A stretch of 64,000 nt of DNA from UBA9620 sp965220695 (GTDB taxonomy: Bacteria; Acidobacteriota; Vicinamibacteria; Vicinamibacterales; UBA8438), in NCBI GenBank assembly GCA_965220695.1, contig OZ244838.1:1798001-1862000 (forward strand), written 5' to 3'. The notes beneath the pieces were generated by a model. The model did no database searches and was not told where the DNA came from. It worked only from the letters and a program-made list of their open reading frames with translations. The translations under genes and the position numbers were made by a program. This document shows positions 35,052 through 44,989 of this stretch, in pieces; within the stretch, counting starts at the first letter, position 1, and the number at the start of each line of letters is the position of its first letter.

Positions 35052-36341
35052 TCACTCCACTCTGCGTTGCAGCACACGGCGCAGGAGGTCGATTGCGGTC
35101 CCGGCCGCCATACGCCGCACCATCGTCCGATCACCGGGAAACCGCGCCGTCCTCGCCAGCAATGCGCTGTCCGGACCGGTTACACCGAAGCAGACGGTTC
35201 CGACCGGTTTGTCGTCGGTCCCTCCTCCGGGACCGGCAACGCCGGTCACACCGATTCCGATGTCGGCCGCCCCGAAACGGCGGACACCCTCCGCCATGGC
35301 CACCGCGACCGCCTCGCTGACCGCGCCGTGGACAGACAGCACCTCGGAAGACACGCCGAGCACCGATCGTTTGACTGCATTCGAGTATGCGACGACGCCG
35401 GCGTCAAAAAAGTGGGAGCTCCCGGGCACGCTCACCAGTTCCGCCGCCACCAGCCCACCGGTGCAGGACTCTGCGACAGCCACGCGAAGTTCATCCTTCC
35501 GGAGCAGGTCGCCCACCACTTCCTGCAGCGATCGGCCGTCCACGCTGAACAGATGCTCACCGAGTACCGCCGACAGTTCGGCCGTGGCGGCATCAAGCAC
35601 CGCCTCGGCACGCGTGCCGGCAGCGGCCAGAATCGACAGATGAAGTTCCACGAGTCCAGGCGACGCCAGCACTGTCGTCTCGACCGGCGGATCGGACCGC
35701 GCCCAGCGCTCGTACACCGGCTGCGCGAGCTCCTCGACGTGTGACTCGCCGCGGCCGGCGACCCGCAACACCCGGCGGAACAAACGTTCCTGCGTGGCTC
35801 TCCGGGACAAGCGCGTGTCCACCAGCTCGGCGAACATCGGCTCGAGTTCACGAGGAGGCCCCGGCAGCAACACGACGATGCAGCCATCCTCCTCCAGCAA
35901 GAGCCCCGGGGCTGTCCCTCGCGGATTGTCGAGAACGACCGCGCCGGCCGGCACCCGCGCCTGCCGCCGGTTGTTCTCCGGCATTGCCCAGCCGCGCGCC
36001 GCAAATCTCGCTCGCAGGCGCTCGACAATTCCGGCGTCCTCGACGAGGGGACGGCCAAGCACGCCAGCGACCGTCTCGCGCGTCAGGTCGTCGGCGGTGG
36101 GTCCGAGCCCCCCGCAAATCACCACGAGTCCGACACGGGCCAGCGCCTCTCGCAGGCCGGCCCCGAGGTCGCCCGGGTCATCCCCGACGATCGACTTGCG
36201 TCTGACGACGATTCCCAGCTCGTTCAGTCTGGCTGTCAGGAACAATGAATTGGTGTCGGTCCGGAACGGAGTCAACAACTCGGTGCCGACCGCAATGATT
36301 TCCGCGGTGGCGAGACCGACGGAGAGCGATGCCGCGCTCAT
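35052..36341 (-). CDS. cinA: CinA-type nicotinamide-nucleotide amidohydrolase
   Basis: A 429-residue protein. The N-terminal MoCF-like domain has EIIAVGTELLTPFRTDTNS and ICGGLGPTADDLTRE; the C-terminal PncC domain has VAESCTGGLVA and GVTGVAGPGGGT. The family deamidates NMN and, in the full-length form, has ADP-ribose pyrophosphatase activity, serving NAD recycling. The start ATG 36341 overlaps the pgpA stop (ATGA); longer upstream frames are shadows of pgpA. Confidence 0.93.
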   Translation of the reverse strand: MSAASLSVGLATAEIIAVGTELLTPFRTDTNSLFLTARLNELGIVVRRKSIVGDDPGDLGAGLREALARVGLVVICGGLGPTADDLTRETVAGVLGRPLVEDAGIVERLRARFAARGWAMPENNRRQARVPAGAVVLDNPRGTAPGLLLEEDGCIVVLLPGPPRELEPMFAELVDTRLSRRATQERLFRRVLRVAGRGESHVEELAQPVYERWARSDPPVETTVLASPGLVELHLSILAAAGTRAEAVLDAATAELSAVLGEHLFSVDGRSLQEVVGDLLRKDELRVAVAESCTGGLVAAELVSVPGSSHFFDAGVVAYSNAVKRSVLGVSSEVLSVHGAVSEAVAVAMAEGVRRFGAADIGIGVTGVAGPGGGTDDKPVGTVCFGVTGPDSALLARTARFPGDRTMVRRMAAGTAIDLLRRVLQRRVE

Positions 36342-36808
36342 GCCGCCACTCCCAGCCACAGGACGAACCGCACCAGCGCCTGGGCGTACACACCCGCGAC
36401 GAGATCGTCCGCCATCACGCCCCATCCCCGCGGCAAGGCCTCGGCGCGGCGCACTGGAAACGGTTTGACGATGTCGAACACGCGGAACGCAAGGAATCCG
36501 ACCACGACCCCGGTCGGTCCGACCGGCACTGCCAGCAGTGTCACGAGCATGCCGGCCACCTCGTCGATGACCACGAGACCCGGATCCCGACGTCTGTAGA
36601 CCGCCTCGGTCACGGTGGCCGCGGCGACGCCGAACCCCGTGACCGTCAGGAGCACGGCAACCTCGATCCAGAGCGAACCGGTCGACCGCACCCCCAGAAA
36701 GAGCAGCACTCCGGCCAGGGAACCGACGGTACCGGGTGCCACCGGCGCAAGACCGCACGGACCCACGGTGGCCACACCAACCGCCAGGCGCTGCGTGATC
36801 CCGGTCAT
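36338..36808 (-). CDS. pgpA: Phosphatidylglycerophosphatase A
   Basis: A 156-residue membrane phosphatase that makes phosphatidylglycerol. Signatures are APGTVGSLAGV (about 23-33), VIDEVAGMLVTLL (about 80-92) and FLAFRVFDIVKPFPVRRAE, then GVMADDLVAGVYA with the metal-binding Asp pair. The start ATG 36808 (MTGITQRLAVG) fits family length; cinA overlaps its end. Confidence 0.93.
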   Translation of the reverse strand: MTGITQRLAVGVATVGPCGLAPVAPGTVGSLAGVLLFLGVRSTGSLWIEVAVLLTVTGFGVAAATVTEAVYRRRDPGLVVIDEVAGMLVTLLAVPVGPTGVVVGFLAFRVFDIVKPFPVRRAEALPRGWGVMADDLVAGVYAQALVRFVLWLGVAA

Positions 36809-36915
36809 CCGACCACCCTGGCCATGTACCTGCCCCACTGTGAGGACGCCGCGTGGACGATGGTCTGGCACATGTCGGGCACTTGCTGCAACGCGGGTTT
36901 CTCCACCACGGACTG

Positions 36916-37620
36916 TCAGGCCTGCTGGACGCGGGTGCCGGCCAGCCGATCGTGCAGCCCGCGGCGATGCGGATCGACACACATCCAGAGCACCCCGGCC
37001 CCCAACGGCACGACCGCCAGCGCGAGGCTCGCGGCCCGCGCGAACGCGACGGACATCGTCACCGGACGCCCGGACAGATCGGCGACTCGAGTACCGAACA
37101 CCATGCCGCCGAACGTCTGCCCACCCGCAACCGTCAACAGGACCAGGTATCCTCCATCCAGCAGCGCGAGAAAGGCGGCGAGCGGTGCGGCCGGCAGCAG
37201 CCAAATCGACCGCATGTCGAGCCCGGTGAGACGGAGCGTCAGGCTAACCACCACCGCATCCAACAGCAGAAGCAACATCACGTCCACCAACCCGGCCCCC
37301 ATGCGCGCTCCGACGCTCGCCAGCCGAGGGCCGGCGGCGGTCGATGCGGGCGGTCGCGGCCTGTCGAATGCGAGCTCAGGCTCCGCCTCCCGGCGTACTC
37401 GACGGACCGGGATTGCCGGCGCGACGGGCGTGGTGCGCTGTATGGCCGCCTGCGACCGGTTGCGGCGCGTCGCCGGCTCGAACGGGGCGGTCTCAATCGG
37501 AAACAACGGGAGATCTGAACTCGTGCCAAGTGCCTTGCGCCTGCTGGCGCCTGGACTCGCGGATCCGGCAGCACGTGCCCCGGCGTTCGATTTACGGCCA
37601 CCGCCGTCGTCGTTCGTCAC
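36916..37620 (-). CDS. RDD-family membrane protein
   Basis: A 234-residue protein from GTG 37620, preceded by GAGGGTT. The first 100 residues are polar and low-complexity. The RDD domain starts about residue 103 (PRLASVGARMGAGLVDVMLLLLLDAVVV), with further helices and the family's QTFGGMVFGTRVADLSGRPVT and DPHRRGLHDRLAGTRV motifs. RDD proteins are small inner-membrane proteins, some implicated in Na+/H+ exchange; function here is unknown. An ATG-like longer frame to 37758 exists but is less likely. It heads the phospholipid-ftsY-rib operon. Confidence 0.75.
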   Translation of the reverse strand: MTNDDGGGRKSNAGARAAGSASPGASRRKALGTSSDLPLFPIETAPFEPATRRNRSQAAIQRTTPVAPAIPVRRVRREAEPELAFDRPRPPASTAAGPRLASVGARMGAGLVDVMLLLLLDAVVVSLTLRLTGLDMRSIWLLPAAPLAAFLALLDGGYLVLLTVAGGQTFGGMVFGTRVADLSGRPVTMSVAFARAASLALAVVPLGAGVLWMCVDPHRRGLHDRLAGTRVQQA

Positions 37621-37726
37621 CAACCCTCGACATGATTCGCGATGGCGGACGCTGCCTCCGCGAGCCCCAACCCACCCCGCGCAGGCGCGCGTGTCGCCGG
37701 TGTCAGACGCCCGCTGTGCACCCTCG

Positions 37727-37972
37727 TCACGCCTGTCCACACAGACGCCCCCCGGCACCCGCTGGGCAGAGCGGCATCGTTAACGGCTCCTCGCGCGGGT
37801 CTGCGGCCGAAGAATGTACACGGTTCTCGGCATCCACCATCTCCCCGACCACGCGTCGGACGTCGTACTCGAAACCGGGTCGCAGCAACCGTGCGACCGC
37901 GAGAATCGAGAATGAGGTTCGAACTCCCGTGAGAACCACCGGAGCATCGGCAGGTCGAGAGGCGTCGAACAT
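37727..37972 (-). CDS. Possible small protein upstream of the RDD gene
   Basis: An 81-codon minus-strand frame beginning MFDASRPADAPVVLTGVRT and containing FEYDVRRVVGEMVDAENRV. Its mixed residue composition looks more protein-like than the surrounding frames, and it precedes the RDD gene on the same strand. There is no Shine-Dalgarno and no family I recognise. It could be a remnant or a chance frame. Confidence 0.3.
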   Translation of the reverse strand: MFDASRPADAPVVLTGVRTSFSILAVARLLRPGFEYDVRRVVGEMVDAENRVHSSAADPREEPLTMPLCPAGAGGRLCGQA

Positions 37973-38401
37973 GGAAGGTCACCGGTGGCAATGTCGAGCC
38001 GGCGCCATCAGCAGTCCGTGGCAGGAATCCGCTTCGTAATGAAATCGACGATATGCCCGTCTGACAAGGCGCGACGAAAGAGCACATCGGACGTGTGTGA
38101 CCGAGGAGCGATGCTGTTCTGACGGGATGCAGCGCCATCCGACTGCAGCGGCGCTTGGGCCACGATCTGCCAGTCCCCAACGTCGAACCGGGGCCGCACA
38201 CCCGCTGCCACGTGACAGATTATGAGCTACACCCAGATGAGCGTCAACCAACGCCGGGATGTGCGAGCCCCGCGCCCGGCTGTCCGGCAGGGCACGCGGC
38301 GGAGACCGACGGAGCGACCCCCTCGCGGCGAGCCTGCCCGCACGGCACGGCATGCTGCACCGCTCGACTCCACTGGCATCCATCGCCGCGGGCTGCTGTG
38401 G
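37973..38401. other. Gene-free stretch before ftcD
   Basis: About 430 bp with no convincing gene. The frames running through it on the minus strand are antisense to ftcD or Arg/Ser-rich noise. A 12-base match to the rplS-rnhB REP-like repeat (AGCAGTCCGTGG) occurs near 38013. Confidence 0.4.
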
Positions 38402-38407
38402 TATACG
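38402..38407 (+). promoter_or_regulatory. -10 box for a probably leaderless ftcD mRNA
   Basis: TATACG at 38402-38407 ends six bases before the GTG start at 38414, the same spacing as in the GHMP kinase. No Shine-Dalgarno can fit. The -35 region is weak. Confidence 0.5.
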
Positions 38408-38413
38408 TCCCTC

Positions 38414-39307
38414 GTGCGTCTCATCGAAGCGGTGCCGAACGTCAGTGAAGGGCGGCGCAGCCACGTCATCCAGGCCCTGACGGACGCGCTCGCCGACGGA
38501 CATGAGGTCGACCTCCTCGACCGGTCCTCCGACTCCGCGCACAATCGCACCGTGTTCACACTCGTGGGGACACCCTCCGGATTGATAGACGCGCTCCTGG
38601 CCCTCTTCGAAGCGGCCGTCGACCTGATCGACCTGAGAACGCACGAGGGCGAGCACCCCCGAATCGGAGCGGTGGATGTCGTGCCCCTGGTACCGCTGGA
38701 CCGCGCCGACATGCCGCTGTGCGTCTCGACCGCCATCCGCCTCGGAAAGACGGTGGCGGCGCGATTCGGCGTCCCGGTGTACCTCTATGAAGCTGCCGCC
38801 CGCGTCCAGGACCGCCGGCCGCTCGAATCGGTCCGTCGAGGGGGATTCGAAAGGCTCGCGGCAAGGATGCGCATGACATCCTGGCGGCCGGACTTTGGCC
38901 CTGCGCACCCGCACCCCTCCGCTGGGGCGTCCGCCATTGGCGCCCGGCATGTGCTCATCGCCTTCAACGTCAACCTGGAGACCGGAGATCTCGAGCTTGC
39001 CCGCCACATCGCCCGTACCATCAGAACCTCGAGCGGCGGGATGGCCGCGGTCAAGGCCATCGGAGTCAGAACGCCTCGACCCGACGTGGTGCAGGTGTCG
39101 GTCAATCTGACCGACTACGAGGTGACGCCGCTTCACGCCGTCTTCGACGCCATCGAGAAAGAAGCATTACGGCACGACGTCGCGGTGCGCGACAGTGAAC
39201 TCGTCGGGCTCGCGCCCCTCGGCGCGATAGTCGGTGCAGCCGCCCATCTTCTGAGGCTGGACGGCCTCACGATCGATCGGGTGCTCGAGTGCCGACTGCC
39301 GCGCTGA
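38414..39307 (+). CDS. ftcD: Glutamate formimidoyltransferase
   Basis: A 297-residue protein matching the formiminotransferase domain alone, without the cyclodeaminase domain. RLIEAVPNVSEGRR opens the N-domain; SDSAHNRTVFTLVG, HEGEHPRIGAVDVVPLVPL and ARHVLIAFNVNLET are family signatures. It transfers the formimino group of formiminoglutamate to tetrahydrofolate in histidine degradation. The start is GTG 38414, where homology begins. It is convergent with nrdR (55-bp gap) and no other hut gene is present. Confidence 0.9.
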   Translation: MRLIEAVPNVSEGRRSHVIQALTDALADGHEVDLLDRSSDSAHNRTVFTLVGTPSGLIDALLALFEAAVDLIDLRTHEGEHPRIGAVDVVPLVPLDRADMPLCVSTAIRLGKTVAARFGVPVYLYEAAARVQDRRPLESVRRGGFERLAARMRMTSWRPDFGPAHPHPSAGASAIGARHVLIAFNVNLETGDLELARHIARTIRTSSGGMAAVKAIGVRTPRPDVVQVSVNLTDYEVTPLHAVFDAIEKEALRHDVAVRDSELVGLAPLGAIVGAAAHLLRLDGLTIDRVLECRLPR

Positions 39308-39362
39308 CCGAGTCACGGAGGCGCAGACTCCTGGTATTGCCACGCAGCGGCGCGCGGGCGCG

Positions 39363-39827
39363 CTACGTGGCGTCCTTCGTGTCGAGCAGGTCCCGCAACT
39401 CGTCCATGAACTCGCCGACGTCCCGGAAATGCCGATACACGGAGGCGAACCGGACATAGGCGACCTTGTCCAGCTGTTTCAGTTCCCGCATCACGAACGC
39501 CCCGACATCCGCGGCGGGGATTTCCTTCTCCGGACGCTCCTGCAGAATGGCTTCGACACGGTCGGCGATCGCCTCCACGGCAGCCACCGCCACGGGCCGC
39601 TTTTCGCACGCCCGCAGCATGCCGGCCGTCACTTTCTGCCGTTCGAAGCGTTCGCGGCTTCCGTCCTTCTTGACCACCATGTAGGGAATCTCATCGATTC
39701 GCTCGTAGCTCGTGAAGCGTCTCCCGCAGTCCTGACATTCGCGACGCCGGCGGATGACCTCGCCCTCCTTGCTCTCGCGAGAATCGACAACCTTGTCACC
39801 CAGGCAACCGCAGAACGGACACTTCAC
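39363..39827 (-). CDS. nrdR: Transcriptional repressor NrdR
   Basis: A 154-residue zinc-finger/ATP-cone repressor of ribonucleotide reductase genes. MKCPFCGCLGDKVVDSRESKEG carries the first Cys pair and CQDCGRRFTSYERI the second (about 31-44). VVKKDGSRERFERQKV opens the ATP cone. The start is GTG 39827 preceded by GAGGGG. It follows the flippase-like gene after 49 bp. No nrd gene or NrdR box is visible in the window. Confidence 0.96.
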   Translation of the reverse strand: MKCPFCGCLGDKVVDSRESKEGEVIRRRRECQDCGRRFTSYERIDEIPYMVVKKDGSRERFERQKVTAGMLRACEKRPVAVAAVEAIADRVEAILQERPEKEIPAADVGAFVMRELKQLDKVAYVRFASVYRHFRDVGEFMDELRDLLDTKDAT

Positions 39828-39876
39828 GTTGCCCCCTCACGTCTCGCGTCGGACGCCAAATGACAGCACCCCGCGA

Positions 39877-40974
39877 TCATTCCGTCCCGACCGGTCCGAT
39901 CCTGTCCTGTGCCTCGACGTCCAGGTCCGATGGCGGCACGGGTGACTCCCTGCCGAGCACGCCGGCACCACCCGACGCCAAGTCGACCGCACGTTGCAAC
40001 GTCAACCCGGCACGGAGCATCAACACCAACCCGACGATGGTGACCGGACCGAACGACAACGCGTGCGCGACCAGCGCGGCCCCGACAGCGGCATCGACCG
40101 GCGCGCCATAGAACTCGGTGACGGCCACCTGGAACGCCGCGTGAAAGCTGCCGACGCCAGCCGGGGTCGGCAGCGACACACCCAGCACCATCAACACCAT
40201 CACCAGAAGCGACCCGCTCGCCGGCAGCGGAATGTCGAACGCATGACAGACGGACCAGGCCGAGGCGGCGACACACAGCCACAACGGGAACGACCAGGCG
40301 AACGCGCCGAGAAACGGTCCCGGGCGCCGCACAATCTCCAGACCGGCGCTGAATCTGGTGAAGAATCTGGTCACCGCCGTGCCGATCCGCAGCGGCAGAC
40401 GGCGTGCCATCTGCACCACGAACGCATTGGCGCGATCTGGCGCCCGCGCCGCCGCCAGAGTGAGGATCAGCGCCACGGTGGCGCCCGCGGCCGCTACGAG
40501 CCCACCGCCCTTGAGGGCCGTCAGCAGCTGTGGATCCCCCATTCGAACCGTCTCGCTGAAGAACAGCAGAAACACCCCAAGCAACAGCAGCACCGCGATC
40601 AGATCGAGCAGCCGCTCCAGCACGATCGTCGCCAGCGCGGCGCTGGCGCTCAAACGTTCGGCGCGGGCGAGAAGATACGGCCGTACCACTTCGCCCAACC
40701 GTCCAGGCAGCAGCGCGGTCGTAGCGAAACCGATCGCGGTCGCGCGCCCGGCGGCGCCGAATCCGACCTGCCCGATCGGCGCCAGCAGCATCTGCCACCG
40801 CCTGATTCGCAAGATGTAGGACAGCACGACCGCCAGCATCGAGAGTGCGACCAGGTCGAGTCTGGAACGTCGGATCTCGGACCACACCGCTCCCAGGTCC
40901 GCGCTCCGCAGAAAGAAGGCCATGAGCGCGATGGTGAGTCCCACGACGACACCGACGCGAAGGTGATCACGCAT
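39877..40974 (-). CDS. Lysylphosphatidylglycerol synthase TM-region / flippase-like protein
   Basis: A 365-residue multi-pass membrane protein with about eight hydrophobic segments. GRLGEVVRPYLLARAERLS (about 92-110) and the late LGVSLPTPAGVGSFHAAFQVAVTEFYG (about 271-297) are signatures of the UPF0104/MprF-flippase-like family. Members translocate or modify lipids, but the substrate of stand-alone ones is mostly unknown. It is divergent from purC across 273 bp, and nrdR follows. Confidence 0.88.
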   Translation of the reverse strand: MRDHLRVGVVVGLTIALMAFFLRSADLGAVWSEIRRSRLDLVALSMLAVVLSYILRIRRWQMLLAPIGQVGFGAAGRATAIGFATTALLPGRLGEVVRPYLLARAERLSASAALATIVLERLLDLIAVLLLLGVFLLFFSETVRMGDPQLLTALKGGGLVAAAGATVALILTLAAARAPDRANAFVVQMARRLPLRIGTAVTRFFTRFSAGLEIVRRPGPFLGAFAWSFPLWLCVAASAWSVCHAFDIPLPASGSLLVMVLMVLGVSLPTPAGVGSFHAAFQVAVTEFYGAPVDAAVGAALVAHALSFGPVTIVGLVLMLRAGLTLQRAVDLASGGAGVLGRESPVPPSDLDVEAQDRIGPVGTE

Positions 40975-41151
40975 GCGTTACGCTGGCGGGGCGCGACCCG
41001 CGCGTGTCAGACGGCAATGGAGCCCATCGTTGAGATCGTATCGTGGAAAGGGAGACGCATCGGATCCGGTGAGAGTCGGATCGCACCGCGAAGCGCGTCG
41101 ATACACGACCGCGATCACGGACCTGGCCGCGCCAGGTTCCAGCGACTGTAC

Positions 41152-41157
41152 TACAAT
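41152..41157 (+). promoter_or_regulatory. Candidate -10 box upstream of purC
   Basis: TACAAT at 41152-41157, five of six consensus bases. It would give a leader of about 85 bases before the purC GTG. A -35 match is poor, and a TTGACC at 41219-41224 closer to the gene lacks a partner. Weak call. Confidence 0.35.
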
Positions 41158-41247
41158 GTCACGTCCCGGTGCGTGCCGCGCGATTCCCACTTGCCGCGCA
41201 CGGGCGTCTTCTGTAAGCTTGACCCTCCTTACCGTACGAGAATCGAC

Positions 41248-42213
41248 GTGACGTCCGCACCTCCGCTGTTTGAAACCTCTCTTCAAGGCCTGACCCCACA
41301 ACGCCGCGGCAAGGTCAGGGATCTGTACCTGGTGAACGACCTGCTGTTGATGGTCGCAACTGACCGCATCTCTGCGTATGACGTCATTCTCGGGTCGCTG
41401 ATTCCAGACAAGGGCAAGGTGCTGACCCAGCTCTCCGCGTTCTGGTTCGGGCGCACCAGCGGCATCGTGCCCCACCATTTGATCTCGACGAATCCCGACG
41501 AGTATCCGGAGGTGTGCCGCCAGCACGCCGGCGTCTTGCGCGGCCGATCCATGCTCGTGCGCCGGACCGAGCCAATTCCGGTCGAATGCGTGGCGCGAGG
41601 GTATCTGGCAGGGTCAGGATGGGCCGACTACCAGCAGACCGGCGCGGTGTGCGGCGTCGAACTCCCGCCTGGACTGCGGCAGGCAGATCGACTGCCAGCG
41701 CCGATCTTCACGCCGGCCACCAAGGCGACGACCGGCCACGACGAGAACATCACCGCGGCGCAGGCCGCGGAAATCATCGGTCCTGCGCTGCTGGAGAGAC
41801 TGCGTGAACTGACCTTGGCGCTTTACGCGCACGGTGCGGCGCACGCGGAATCGCGCGGCATCATCGTGGCCGACACCAAGTTCGAATTCGGGCTCGTGCG
41901 CGCCAACAGTCAGGACAGCCGTACCGATCTCCAGGATGGAGACGAGATCGTGCTGATCGACGAGGCGCTGACACCGGACTCCTCGCGGTTCTGGCCGGAG
42001 GAGATCTACCGTCCCGGGGTCGCTCAGTCCAGCTTCGACAAGCAGTTCGTGCGAGACCATCTGGATGCGGTGCGCTGGAATCGACGGCCACCTGCGCCGG
42101 TACTGCCCGATCCGGTCGTCGCAAAGACTCGAGAAAAGTATCTGGAGGCCTACCGCCTGCTGACCGGCGACGAACTTGACCAGGGCCCCGTGCCGGCCGA
42201 TACCGAGCCTTGA
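41248..42213 (+). CDS. purC: Phosphoribosylaminoimidazole-succinocarboxamide synthase
   Basis: A 321-residue SAICAR synthetase of purine synthesis. GKVRDLYLVNDLLLMVATDRISAYDVILGS opens the domain; PIPVECVARGYLAGSGW, FTPATKATTGHDENIT, IVADTKFEFGL and LIDEALTPDSSRFW are all signatures. This is the longer, eukaryote/proteobacterial-II-like form. The start is GTG 41248, as upstream residues in frame are antisense to the flippase gene. It stands alone; no other pur gene is adjacent. Confidence 0.95.
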   Translation: MTSAPPLFETSLQGLTPQRRGKVRDLYLVNDLLLMVATDRISAYDVILGSLIPDKGKVLTQLSAFWFGRTSGIVPHHLISTNPDEYPEVCRQHAGVLRGRSMLVRRTEPIPVECVARGYLAGSGWADYQQTGAVCGVELPPGLRQADRLPAPIFTPATKATTGHDENITAAQAAEIIGPALLERLRELTLALYAHGAAHAESRGIIVADTKFEFGLVRANSQDSRTDLQDGDEIVLIDEALTPDSSRFWPEEIYRPGVAQSSFDKQFVRDHLDAVRWNRRPPAPVLPDPVVAKTREKYLEAYRLLTGDELDQGPVPADTEP

Positions 42214-42420
42214 TGCCCGGAGATCCAAGAGCAACGAATACGCCGCGCTGAGCCGGACCTTCCGCTGCGGCCGCCTGCAGACGGTGTACACTTGCCGCAG
42301 CCACTGGGCGAAGCACGGCGCGGCTGACGCCCGCGTGGCCAGACCGGCGGCGCGCCAATCGAATCGCGGGGTCACCGTCGCGGCCGGTGTGCCCGAACCG
42401 GGTCGGATGGAGGATCCACA

Positions 42421-42630
42421 GTGCGTGATCGGCTGAACCGGTTGGTGGACGAGATGATCGACAAGGGTATCCTGTATGACGATGCCCGTCAGGAACTCGA
42501 GCGCCGGTTCATAAGCAGAGCCCTCGCCCGTTCCCATGGCAAGGTCGGTGACGCCGCGAAAATGATCGGTCTCCACCGCAATACCATCAGCCGCAAAGTT
42601 GCGGAATACGGTCTGAAACGCAGCCGGTAA
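42421..42630 (+). CDS. Small Fis-type helix-turn-helix protein
   Basis: A 69-residue protein consisting of little more than a Fis-type HTH: ELERRFISRALARSHGKVGDAAKMIGLHRNTISRKVAEYGL (spread over residues 25-65). It corresponds to the C-terminal DNA-binding domain of Fis and of NtrC-type activators. The start is GTG 42421 with GGAGG seven bases upstream. It could be a nucleoid or local regulator. It lies between purC and groES on the same strand. Confidence 0.82.
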   Translation: MRDRLNRLVDEMIDKGILYDDARQELERRFISRALARSHGKVGDAAKMIGLHRNTISRKVAEYGLKRSR

Positions 42631-42744
42631 TCGCTTCTCGTTCATCGCCTGTCCCTGTCCCGTGGGGGTATCGATCCGCCGGTCCGCCCTACTTCCCCAA
42701 CGCGAACCCAACCCCTGTCCCGGGCGGCCACTGATTTGCCCCTG

Positions 42745-42774
42745 TTGACACCGTAACCGCAGGGTCGATAAAAT
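42745..42774 (+). promoter_or_regulatory. Promoter of groES-groEL
   Basis: TTGACA (42745-42750) and TAAAAT (42769-42774) are 18 bp apart; the -35 is perfect and the -10 five of six. The CIRCE operator overlaps the end of the -10 and the start site, as needed for repression by HrcA. Confidence 0.8.
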
Positions 42775-42800
42775 TGGCACTCGACTATAGGGAGTGCCAA
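42774..42800 (+). promoter_or_regulatory. CIRCE operator (HrcA site)
   Basis: TTGGCACTC, nine spacer bases, then GAGTGCCAA: a perfect inverted repeat with the standard CIRCE spacing. It differs from the consensus TTAGCACTC only at the third base of each arm, and symmetrically. HrcA repression relieved by heat is the known mode; hrcA is not in the window. Confidence 0.9.
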
Positions 42801-42866
42801 CTCCCAGCGCGTTTCCACCCTTGCTCAGGGGGTTTTCTTCAACATCTCAAAGGAGTCGGACACACC

Positions 42867-43160
42867 ATGGCAATCAAGGTACGACCACTGCACGATCGCA
42901 TCATCGTCCAGCGTCTGGAGGAAGAGGAACAGCAGGTCGGCGGGATCATCATTCCGGACACGGCCAAGGAGAAGCCGCAGCAGGGCAAGGTGGTCGCCGT
43001 TGGCAAGGGCAAGATCAAGGACGATGGCGGATTGGTGCCGATGGACGTGCAGGACGGCGACACCATCCTGTTCGGCAAGTACTCGGGACAGGAGATCAAG
43101 CTCGACGGCGAAGAATATCTGATCATGCGCGAGGACGAGGTGCTGGGCGTCCTGCAGTAA
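42867..43160 (+). CDS. groES: Co-chaperonin GroES
   Basis: A 97-residue lid of the GroEL chamber. KVRPLHDRIIVQRLEEEEQQVGGIIIPDTAKEKPQQGKV contains the signature and mobile loop (EEEEQQVGGIIIPD). The start ATG 42867 is preceded by AAAGGAG. It is first in the groES-groEL pair, with a 98-bp gap to groEL, and is controlled by the CIRCE site. Confidence 0.98.
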   Translation: MAIKVRPLHDRIIVQRLEEEEQQVGGIIIPDTAKEKPQQGKVVAVGKGKIKDDGGLVPMDVQDGDTILFGKYSGQEIKLDGEEYLIMREDEVLGVLQ

Positions 43161-43258
43161 CCGTCCTGCAGTCACGCCCGATACGACACGGCGCCGGCGG
43201 GCGCGTCGTCGGACCGCACCGCCGGTTGAACTGATTTCCTGATTGGAGCAGAGAGAAG

Positions 43259-44902
<1,644 letters not shown>

Positions 44903-44923
44903 CCACCGCCTGGACAAGACGAC

Positions 44924-44963
44924 GGGGGCGCGCACCGGAATCCGGTGCGCGCCCCCTTTTTTT
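44924..44963 (+). terminator. Intrinsic terminator of groES-groEL
   Basis: A perfect 15-bp GC-rich stem (GGGGGCGCGCACCGG paired with its complement), loop AAT, followed by seven T (44957-44963). It is the clearest terminator in the window and also shields the convergent tonB gene, whose stop is at 44990. Confidence 0.95.
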
Positions 44964-44989
44964 GTAGGCGCGACGGCCGCAGATGGCCG

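Noticed and set aside
37979..39136. 385-residue minus-strand frame overlapping ftcD
   Set aside because: Antisense to a gene with strong formiminotransferase motifs, and no domain of its own.
41219..41247. Leaderless start for purC like those of the GHMP kinase and ftcD
   Set aside because: The hexamer seven bases before the GTG is TACGAG, lacking the final T, and the TTGACC nearby is only 10 bp from it, so the pattern is not convincing.
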